From positions 1 through 7,879 of the forward strand of contig JAGPVU010000155.1 in the NCBI GenBank assembly GCA_018066825.1: DNA of 7,879 bases, read 5' to 3'. The notes beneath the pieces were generated by a model, which made no database searches, was not told where the DNA came from, and saw only the letters and a program-made list of their open reading frames with translations. The stretch is from Cycloclasticus sp. (GTDB lineage: Bacteria; Pseudomonadota; Gammaproteobacteria; Methylococcales; Cycloclasticaceae). The first letter of the stretch is position 1, and the number at the start of each line of letters is the position of its first letter. Of this stretch, positions 1 to 5,269 are shown one piece after another. Position numbers and translations under genes: made by a program.

Positions 1-386
1 GCCACCACCAGGTCACATGCCAACATAAGGCTAAGTCCAAAACCCGCCACAGCACCCTGCACGCTGGCGATAACCGGTTTGTTCATTGTTTGAATATTTA
101 GAATGGCCGCGTGTAATAAATCGAACATATCACCTGGTAAAGCGGACTCACCTTCTTTTGCATAAGCATCTACTAGCATTTTAAAGTGATCAATGTCGCC
201 ACCCGCCATAAAGTGGTCGCCTGCGCCTTGGATAATAACGCAGCGGATTTGCGGATCGTTCTTTATCGCCTCTGTGCACTTTTTTAGTTCACTTGGCATA
301 TCCGGGCCTAAAACATTTAGCTTCTCTGGCCTATTTAAAGTCAACCAAGCGATATGTTCTTTTTTCTCGAGTTTAACGGTAGACAT
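1..386 (-). CDS. Enoyl-CoA hydratase/isomerase (crotonase family), 5' part only
   Basis: The gene reads leftward from an ATG at 386-384 and leaves the window after 128 codons, so only the N-terminal half is visible. It begins MSTVKLEKKEHIAWLTLNRP, a typical first beta strand of the crotonase fold. The first oxyanion-hole segment is FMAGGDI (residues 59-65). The second is AGFGLSL (114-120), followed by MLACDLVVA. The start is supported by an AAGGAA Shine-Dalgarno (complement of 393-398) six bases upstream. Crotonase-family enzymes act on cytoplasmic acyl-CoA thioesters; this one probably hydrates or isomerises enoyl-CoA, given the fatty-acid genes around it. Aligned to classical crotonase, the first catalytic glutamate (in GGGCE) is replaced by Ser119. 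The second acidic residue lies beyond the edge, so hydratase, isomerase or another crotonase activity cannot be separated. It is transcribed divergently from fadL. Confidence 0.9.
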   Translation of the reverse strand, partial: MSTVKLEKKEHIAWLTLNRPEKLNVLGPDMPSELKKCTEAIKNDPQIRCVIIQGAGDHFMAGGDIDHFKMLVDAYAKEGESALPGDMFDLLHAAILNIQTMNKPVIASVQGAVAGFGLSLMLACDLVV

Positions 387-470
387 GTTTTTTTCCTTTC
401 TTGATATGGGTCTTAATTCGTTTAAGAATGCACCTTTAAACTAGAATTGTCTTGCACCCTAGTTAGATTT

Positions 471-490
471 ACGTTAAAAGAAATTAACGT
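471..490. promoter_or_regulatory. Spaced inverted repeat, possible operator for the crotonase gene
   Basis: ACGTTAA (471-477) and TTAACGT (484-490) form a perfect 7-base inverted repeat with a six-base spacer. The arms match the half-sites of the ACGTTAACGT operator at 541-550. The element lies just downstream of the predicted leftward transcription start, where a bound repressor could block elongation. The spacing differs from the compact operator, so binding by the same regulator is uncertain. Confidence 0.35.
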
Positions 491-501
491 GCATGGAATG
501 C

Positions 502-531
502 ATACTACTGGTTTTATTAAAAATTTGTCAA
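502..531 (-). promoter_or_regulatory. Predicted sigma70 promoter for the leftward crotonase gene
   Basis: On the minus strand a perfect TTGACA (531-526) is followed after 18 bases by TAGTAT (507-502), four of six matches to the -10 consensus. The predicted start is near 495, giving a leader of about 110 bases. The -35 lies only six bases from the palindromic operator at 538-553, so this promoter and the fadL promoter are back to back. It is inferred from consensus matching only; the -10 is weak. Confidence 0.45.
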
Positions 532-537
532 CTTTAA

Positions 538-553
538 TTGACGTTAACGTAAA
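538..553. promoter_or_regulatory. Palindromic operator in front of fadL, LiuR-like
   Basis: TTGACGTTAACGTAAA has a perfect ten-base palindrome, ACGTTAACGT (541-550), and one mismatched pair in the 16-base extension. The first 15 bases recur exactly at 3689-3703, in front of the MerR-family regulator gene in this window. From memory, LiuR-type MerR regulators of proteobacteria bind palindromes of this kind (ACGT half-sites in a T/A-rich frame). The site overlaps the predicted -35 of fadL, which fits repression, and lies between two divergent promoters, so it may serve both. Confidence 0.7.
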
Positions 554-566
554 GTTAGTTCATATT
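538..566 (+). promoter_or_regulatory. Predicted sigma70 promoter of fadL
   Basis: TTGACG (538-543, five of six) and CATATT (561-566, four of six) are separated by 17 bases. The predicted start is near 573, giving a leader of about 41 bases. The same pair with the same spacing occurs at 3689-3717, which makes a chance match less likely. The -35 is embedded in the palindromic operator. The 17-base spacer is the ordinary sigma70 length, not the stretched 19-20 bases of classical MerR-activated promoters, so repression is the simpler reading. Confidence 0.55.
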
Positions 567-613
567 ACGTCACAGTTATAAAAACAAATCACTATAAAAG
601 TAGGAGAGTAACC

Positions 614-1864
614 ATGAAAGCACACACTGTTTCTATACGTACAATAGCCTCAACGTTATGTTTATTTTTTATAAGCACACAGACTTTCTCTGCCGCCTTT
701 GGTGTGGCAGAAAATAGCGCCTTAGGTCTGGGCAACGCATTTGCAGGTGGTGCCGCATCGGCCGAAGATGCTTCAACTGTTTGGTATAACCCCGCCGGTA
801 TGACGCGTATTAAAGGCAACCAACTTGTTGTTGGTGGACACCTGATTTCCCCCTCTTTTGATTTTAAAGATGAAGGCAGCACCAGAGTTTCAGGCGCGGC
901 TGTCGGTGGCGATAGCTCTAATGATGGCGGTCGAGTAGCCTTTGTCCCAAACCTTTATTATGTCCACAGCTTAAGTGATTCCCTTAAGTTGGGCCTAGGT
1001 GTTACCGCCCCTTACGGCTTAGCGACAAAATATAATGACGATTGGGCTGGACGGTATCAAGCCATTGAAAGTGAAATGATTACTGTTAACATAAACCCAT
1101 CCATCGCCTGGCAAACTACGCCGGCGCTTTCCTTAGGTTTCGGTATCAACGTCCAATATATTGAGGCTACGTTAAATAACAGAGTCGACCTAGGTGGACC
1201 AGAAGGTTTTGCTCACCTGGAGGCAGATGACATATCTGCAGGGTACAATTTAGGTGCCTTATATCAACTGAGTAAAGACACGCGTGTTGGGGTTTCATAT
1301 CGCTCAGAAATTAAGCATCAATTAAAAGGCGATGCTGATTTTGACGCGCCCGTACCCTTCCCTGATTCACATATCACTGCCAAAGCCGACTTACCCGCCA
1401 GTGCATCGATTAGTATTCACCATCAATACAACCCGAAAGTAGCCATCATGGCTGATGCCTCTTGGGTTGGCTGGAGCTCAGTACCTGAATTAACTATTTC
1501 ATACGCCGCCCCACCTACCACCACATCCGAGGAGCTTAGATTAAAGGATACCGTTCGCCTATCGGTCGGCTCAACCTACTCAACGGATGGACCATGGACA
1601 TTCAGAACCGGTTTAGCCTATGACGAAGGCGCGGCGAGGAATCAATCCTCTCGTTCTCCACGCTTCCCTGATAACGACCGCTATTGGCTAAGCTTTGGTG
1701 CCAGTTATCAACTAGCCGACAACTTATCGATTGATGCAGCTTATGCGCATATTTTTGTTCCTGATACAAAAATAAACCGACCAGGGGCTGGTCTGAGTGG
1801 AGTCATTGGTGAATACGAGTCCAGTGCCGACATTTTAAGCGCACAACTCCGCTGGGATTTGTAA
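614..1864 (+). CDS. fadL: FadL-family outer-membrane long-chain fatty acid transporter
   Basis: This is a 416-residue protein of the OMPP1/FadL/TodX family, beta-barrel channels that carry long-chain fatty acids and related hydrophobic compounds across the outer membrane. Residues 1 to about 26-28 form a signal peptide (MKAHTVSIRT, then a hydrophobic stretch, then TFSAA). The mature N-terminus (FGVAENSALGLGNAFAGGAA) and the NPAG motif at 59-62 are family hallmarks. The remainder shows alternating amphipathic strands rich in aromatic residues and glycine, as expected of a barrel. The length is a little below E. coli FadL (about 446). It ends ...QLRWDL, with leucine rather than the usual phenylalanine or tryptophan. 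AGGAGA (602-607) lies six bases before the ATG. Tandem stops TAA-TAG close it, and a terminator follows, so it looks monocistronic. The natural substrate could be fatty acids, alkanes or aromatics; fadD next door favours fatty acids. Confidence 0.92.
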   Translation: MKAHTVSIRTIASTLCLFFISTQTFSAAFGVAENSALGLGNAFAGGAASAEDASTVWYNPAGMTRIKGNQLVVGGHLISPSFDFKDEGSTRVSGAAVGGDSSNDGGRVAFVPNLYYVHSLSDSLKLGLGVTAPYGLATKYNDDWAGRYQAIESEMITVNINPSIAWQTTPALSLGFGINVQYIEATLNNRVDLGGPEGFAHLEADDISAGYNLGALYQLSKDTRVGVSYRSEIKHQLKGDADFDAPVPFPDSHITAKADLPASASISIHHQYNPKVAIMADASWVGWSSVPELTISYAAPPTTTSEELRLKDTVRLSVGSTYSTDGPWTFRTGLAYDEGAARNQSSRSPRFPDNDRYWLSFGASYQLADNLSIDAAYAHIFVPDTKINRPGAGLSGVIGEYESSADILSAQLRWDL

Positions 1865-1890
1865 TAGACCGATGCTAACGAAGTAACATC

Positions 1891-1921
1891 AAAAAGCCCC
1901 TTTCTTTACGGGGCTTTTTTT
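1891..1921 (+). terminator. Rho-independent terminator after fadL
   Basis: AAAAAGCCCC (1891-1900) pairs perfectly with GGGGCTTTTT (1910-1919) around a nine-base loop, and the descending arm runs into seven T residues (1915-1921). It lies 27 bases after the fadL stop and separates fadL from fadD. The A run on the ascending arm gives a T tract on the other strand, but no converging gene needs it. Confidence 0.92.
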
Positions 1922-1930
1922 ATTTACACT

Positions 1931-1959
1931 TTTAAACCAACAAACTAATAAACTATATT
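1931..1959 (+). promoter_or_regulatory. Possible sigma70 promoter of fadD
   Basis: TTTAAA (1931-1936, four of six) and TATATT (1954-1959, five of six) are spaced by 17 bases. The start would fall near 1966, leaving a leader of about 17 bases with AAGGAG at 1971-1976. A promoter is expected here because of the strong terminator upstream. The region is A/T-rich, so the exact hexamers are uncertain. No ACGTTAACGT operator is visible between the terminator and the start codon. Confidence 0.3.
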
Positions 1960-1982
1960 GTCTATACCATAAGGAGAACATC

Positions 1983-3644
1983 ATGGACCGACCTTGGTTA
2001 AGCAGCTACCCTCAAGGCGTTAACGCCGATATTGATATTGATAAATACAACTCCGTGGTGGAAATTTTTGACAGCAGTGTCAAAGAATACGCCAGCCGCC
2101 CCGCCTTTAGTAACTTTGGAAAAACACTTTCTTATTCTGAGTTTGAGCAGGCGACTACCTGTCTTGCCGCATATCTCCAGAAAACACTGGGACTAGAGAA
2201 AGGTGACCGCGTAGCGATTATGATGCCGAATTTATTGCAAAACCCCGTCTCTATTTTTGGCGTTCTTCGTGCAGGTTTAACCGTTGTTAACACTAACCCG
2301 CTGTATACCGCACGTGAATTGCGTCATCAATTAAAAGACTCCGGTGCCAAGGCAATAATTGTTGTGGAAAACTTTGCTCATACCGTGCAAGCAGTTTTAG
2401 ACGATACCGATGTCGAACACGTGATTATCACCAAGATGGGCGATATGCTCGATTTTCCAAAAGCGGTCATTATTAATCTGGTCGTTAAATACCTGAAAAA
2501 AATTGTGCCTCCCTATTCAATTGACGGGGCCGTTTCATTTAAAGAGGCTCTTTCTACGTGTTCTACACTGAGCTTAAACCCTGTTCCGTTAAACCATGAC
2601 GATATCGCATTTTTGCAATATACCGGCGGCACAACGGGCGTGGCTAAAGGCGCTGTTTTAACCCATAAAAACATGGTTGCCAATATGCTGCAATCAGCAG
2701 AATGGATTAAAAACGACGTGGTTCTAGGTGAAGAAGTCATCATTACCGCGCTACCGCTTTACCATATTTTTTCTTTGACAGCGAACTGCTTGGTTTTTAT
2801 GGAAGCCGGTGCACACAATGTTTTAATAACTAACCCTCGGGACTTTATAGGCTTTGTAAAAGAGCTCAAAAAAACGCCCTTTACCGCGATAACGGGCGTT
2901 AACACTTTATTCAACGCACTTTTAAATACCGAAGGGTTTGCTGACATCGACTTTTCAAAGCTTAAGCTGACTCTGGGTGGTGGCATGTCTGTACAGGCTG
3001 CTGTTGCCACACAATGGAAAAAAACAACTGGCTGCACCTTGGTTGAAGCGTTCGGTTTAACCGAAACTTCACCCGCTGTTTGCATTAACCCGCTTAACCT
3101 TAAAGACTACAACGGCAGCATTGGCTTACCCATTTCATCAACGTATTGTCAGCTCATTGGTGCTGACGGCCAAGTTGTTCTGATAGGCGAAGCGGGAGAA
3201 CTGTGTGTAAAGGGTCCACAAGTGATGCGGGGCTATTGGAACTTGCCTGACGAAACATCCCAGGCATTTACCGCCGACGGTTGGCTTAAAACAGGTGATG
3301 TGGCAAAAATGGATGACGCTGGTTTTTTCTATATTGTCGATCGTATCAAAGACATGATCATCGTGTCTGGTTTTAATGTTTACCCGAACGAAGTTGAGGG
3401 CGTGATTGTTGAACACCCAGGGGTGCTTGAATGCGGCGTTATCGGCGTGAAAGATAAACTGCGTGGAGAATCAGTAAAAGCCTTTGTGGTTAAAAAAGAC
3501 GAGGCCTTGACCGCAGCCGAGCTGTTGGATTTTTGCAGACAACAACTCACTGCTTATAAAACACCCGATGAAATTGTTTTTATAAAAGAATTACCAAAAA
3601 CCAACGTGGGCAAGGTGTTGCGTCGTGAACTTAGGTCGCTTTAG
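1983..3644 (+). CDS. fadD: Long-chain-fatty-acid--CoA ligase (FadD-type acyl-CoA synthetase)
   Basis: This 553-residue adenylate-forming enzyme converts a fatty acid, ATP and CoA to acyl-CoA, AMP and pyrophosphate, usually at the inner face of the cytoplasmic membrane. The N-terminus (MDRPWLSSYP) resembles E. coli FadD (561 residues), so the protein is full length. Visible motifs are the P-loop-like YTGGTTGVAKGA (213-224) and AFGLTETSP (356-364). The FadD signature region is at 432-472, with DGWLKTGD at 432-439, Asp453-Arg454 and VSGFNVYPNEVE at its end. The C-terminal catalytic lysine is Lys544 in NVGKVLRR. AAGGAG (1971-1976) lies six bases before the ATG. It sits between fadL and the beta-oxidation operon, which supports fatty acids as the substrate. 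Chain-length preference cannot be read from the sequence. No terminator is evident after its stop, so some read-through into the regulator operon is possible. Confidence 0.94.
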   Translation: MDRPWLSSYPQGVNADIDIDKYNSVVEIFDSSVKEYASRPAFSNFGKTLSYSEFEQATTCLAAYLQKTLGLEKGDRVAIMMPNLLQNPVSIFGVLRAGLTVVNTNPLYTARELRHQLKDSGAKAIIVVENFAHTVQAVLDDTDVEHVIITKMGDMLDFPKAVIINLVVKYLKKIVPPYSIDGAVSFKEALSTCSTLSLNPVPLNHDDIAFLQYTGGTTGVAKGAVLTHKNMVANMLQSAEWIKNDVVLGEEVIITALPLYHIFSLTANCLVFMEAGAHNVLITNPRDFIGFVKELKKTPFTAITGVNTLFNALLNTEGFADIDFSKLKLTLGGGMSVQAAVATQWKKTTGCTLVEAFGLTETSPAVCINPLNLKDYNGSIGLPISSTYCQLIGADGQVVLIGEAGELCVKGPQVMRGYWNLPDETSQAFTADGWLKTGDVAKMDDAGFFYIVDRIKDMIIVSGFNVYPNEVEGVIVEHPGVLECGVIGVKDKLRGESVKAFVVKKDEALTAAELLDFCRQQLTAYKTPDEIVFIKELPKTNVGKVLRRELRSL

Positions 3645-3688
3645 TTAATAAATTCTTTAATAACGTTTAAATTTCTCAAAAATATATA

Positions 3689-3704
3689 TTGACGTTAACG
3701 TAAG
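3689..3704. promoter_or_regulatory. Palindromic operator in front of the merR-type regulator operon
   Basis: TTGACGTTAACGTAAG repeats the fadL operator at 538-553 with 15 of 16 bases identical, including the perfect palindrome ACGTTAACGT (3692-3701). It overlaps the -35 of the predicted promoter and lies 33 bases upstream of the regulator start codon, as expected for autoregulation. Binding by the adjacent MerR protein is inferred from its position and from its resemblance to LiuR-type sites. Confidence 0.72.
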
Positions 3705-3717
3705 GATATAGCATATT
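3689..3717 (+). promoter_or_regulatory. Predicted promoter of the regulator-thiolase-fadN-dehydrogenase operon
   Basis: TTGACG (3689-3694) and CATATT (3712-3717) are spaced by 17 bases, exactly as in front of fadL. The predicted start near 3724 touches the Shine-Dalgarno AAGGAG (3725-3730) and would leave a leader of only about 13 bases. An alternative -10, TATATT (3685-3690), lacks a credible -35 at a normal distance. The duplicated architecture favours the first model. Confidence 0.5.
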
Positions 3718-3736
3718 ACGTAAAAAGGAGTTTTAC

Positions 3737-4123
3737 ATGAAAGATACTTTGTATACCGCAACAGAATTAGCTGACGTACTGGGCGTCTCGGCACGAACGT
3801 TACGCTTTTACGAAACTAAAAAACTGATCGACCCTCGACGCGTTGGTAACCGACGAATCTATAACTACAAAGATAGCGCCCGCATGAAGTTGATACTGCG
3901 CGGCAAACGCATTGGTTTTTCACTGGACGAGATTAAACAATTTCTAGATTTATACGACGCCGACCCAACACAAGTTGAACAACTTAAGCTATTACAAGAC
4001 GGTGTTAATCAACGCATCAGCCAATTGAATCAACAAAAAAAAGACATCAGTCAAACCTTGAGCGAACTTAAAGCGATTCAACTCGCCACAAGTGAAGCGC
4101 TCAAACAAAAAACACCCAATTAA
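3737..4123 (+). CDS. liuR: MerR-family transcriptional regulator, LiuR-like
   Basis: This 128-residue protein has an N-terminal MerR winged helix. The helix-turn-helix is about 8-27 (TELADVLGVSARTLRFYE), the wing about 35-42 (RVGNRRIY), and LILRGKRIGFSLDEI spans 52-66. A predicted coiled coil at about 78-122, rich in Gln, Leu and Lys, would be the dimer helix. There is no cysteine at all, which argues against metal or thiol sensing. LRGKRIGFSL followed by LYD is typical of the LiuR/GnyR subgroup, which controls branched-chain amino acid and, in some gammaproteobacteria, fatty acid breakdown. AAGGAG (3725-3730) precedes the ATG by six bases. It is the first gene of a tight operon and has a palindromic operator at its own promoter and at fadL, so it is probably an autoregulated repressor relieved by an acyl-CoA or similar metabolite. 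The ligand is not visible. MerR membership is certain; the name liuR rests on family resemblance. Confidence 0.85.
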   Translation: MKDTLYTATELADVLGVSARTLRFYETKKLIDPRRVGNRRIYNYKDSARMKLILRGKRIGFSLDEIKQFLDLYDADPTQVEQLKLLQDGVNQRISQLNQQKKDISQTLSELKAIQLATSEALKQKTPN

Positions 4124-4132
4124 GGAGCCATT

Positions 4133-5269
4133 ATGAAAAATGTCGTTATCGCCGCTTACTCAAGATCCCCACAAACGTATGCTTTTAAAGGCGCCTTAGC
4201 CGGTGTAAGACCCGATGATTTAGCGGCACAAGTGGTCGCTGGGCTTATTAAGAAAGCCAACGTTGATCCAGAGAAATTAGAAGATTTGATCATGGGTTGC
4301 GCATTTCCCGAAGGCGAGCAAGGTTTTAATATTGCACGGCTGGTCGGTTTAATGGCAGGCCTGCCTCAATCCGTTGGCGGGGTGACAGTTAATCGTTTTT
4401 GTGGTTCTTCCATGCAAGCGATACATATGGCAGCGGGTGCAATCCAAATGAATGCTGGCGAAGCCTTTATTTGTGCCGGCGTGGAATCGATGAGCCGCAT
4501 CCCGATGGGCGGCTTTAACCCCATGCCCAGCCCTGAGTTATTTAGAACCCTACCCAGTGCCTATATTGGTATGGGAGAAACTGCAGAAAACGTCGCTAAA
4601 CAATATAACTTATCACGCGAACAACAGGACCAGTTCGCGCTACTGAGCCAACAAAAAGCCGGCACAGCCCAACAAGCAGGCCGATTCGATGATGAAATTA
4701 TCGCCATTAAGACAGTGAATGGGATCGTAACACTCGATGGTTGCATTCGAGCGAACACCACAAGTGAAGGCCTAGCCGAATTGAAACCCGCTTTTTTAAG
4801 CGACGGTACGGTCACCGCCGCCAGTTCATCACCTTTAACTGATGGCGCTTCAGCGACCTTAGTGTGCAGCGAAGATTTTGCTAGCCAACACGGCTTACAA
4901 GCACTCGCTCGAATTAAGAGCATTGCAATTTCGGGTTGTGCGCCAGAAACGATGGGCTTGGGCCCAATTCTAGCCTCCAAGAAGGCCTTACAGCGTGCCA
5001 ACTTGAGTATTGAAGACATTGATATCATCGAGCTTAACGAAGCCTTTGCTAGTCAATCGTTAGCGTGTATTCAAGACCTTGATATCGCTATTGAACGAGT
5101 GAACCTTGACGGTGGCGCTATCGCCTTAGGCCACCCACTGGGCGCTACGGGCGCGAGAATCACAGGTAAAGCTGCGGCTTTATTGGTACGTGAGAAAAAA
5201 CAATTTGCCTTAGCGACGCAATGTATCGGTGGAGGCCAAGGTATCGCGACCATTTTGGAGGCTATCTAA
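4133..5269 (+). CDS. fadA: Acetyl-CoA C-acyltransferase (3-ketoacyl-CoA thiolase)
   Basis: This 378-residue thiolase cleaves 3-ketoacyl-CoA with CoA to give acetyl-CoA and a shortened acyl-CoA, the last step of each beta-oxidation round. The full catalytic set is present: nucleophile Cys90 in NRFCGSS, NEAFA at 302-306, His334 in GHPLGATG, and Cys364 in CIGGGQG. The segment TAASSSPLTDGAS (228-240) is the conserved loop, with serine where asparagine is common. The length is slightly short of the usual 385-395 but both halves are complete. The Shine-Dalgarno AAGGAG (4122-4127) overlaps the stop of the upstream regulator gene, five bases before the ATG. The stop overlaps the start of fadN by one base, which implies translational coupling. 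A biosynthetic acetoacetyl-CoA thiolase is less likely given the degradative neighbours. Confidence 0.94.
   Translation: MKNVVIAAYSRSPQTYAFKGALAGVRPDDLAAQVVAGLIKKANVDPEKLEDLIMGCAFPEGEQGFNIARLVGLMAGLPQSVGGVTVNRFCGSSMQAIHMAAGAIQMNAGEAFICAGVESMSRIPMGGFNPMPSPELFRTLPSAYIGMGETAENVAKQYNLSREQQDQFALLSQQKAGTAQQAGRFDDEIIAIKTVNGIVTLDGCIRANTTSEGLAELKPAFLSDGTVTAASSSPLTDGASATLVCSEDFASQHGLQALARIKSIAISGCAPETMGLGPILASKKALQRANLSIEDIDIIELNEAFASQSLACIQDLDIAIERVNLDGGAIALGHPLGATGARITGKAAALLVREKKQFALATQCIGGGQGIATILEAI
5257..5261 (+). promoter_or_regulatory. Ribosome binding site that fixes the fadN start
   Basis: GGAGG lies seven bases before the ATG at 5269, inside the last codons of the thiolase gene. The reading frame is open upstream to an ATG at 5221, but those 16 extra codons (beginning MYRWRPRYRD) have no family resemblance and overlap the conserved thiolase C-terminus. 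The ATG at 5269 places the dinucleotide-binding strand at the very N-terminus, as the family requires. Confidence 0.85.

Noticed and set aside
193..444. 83-codon open frame on the plus strand
   Set aside because: It is antisense to the crotonase gene, which has clear family motifs, and has no ribosome binding site or recognisable protein features.
441..462. Paired CTAG and repeated GCACC motifs in the crotonase leader
   Set aside because: They are too short to separate from chance, with no stem or known site.
592..882. 96-codon open frame on the minus strand
   Set aside because: It is antisense to the signal peptide and the conserved N-terminus of fadL; its composition is that of a mirrored coding frame.
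3656..3671. TTTAA/TTAAA inverted repeat around TAACGT between fadD and the regulator
   Set aside because: It is A/T-only pairing with no internal symmetry, and has no T tract to make it a terminator; it does not match the operator.
4561..5028. 155-codon open frame on the minus strand
   Set aside because: It lies wholly opposite the conserved thiolase core; the sequence is low in motifs and rich in Ser and Ala, as expected of an antisense shadow.
5221..5268. Upstream in-frame ATG giving a 16-residue longer fusion enzyme
   Set aside because: The ATG at 5269 has GGAGG at the right distance and starts directly at the NAD-binding fold; the extra residues overlap the thiolase active-site motif region.
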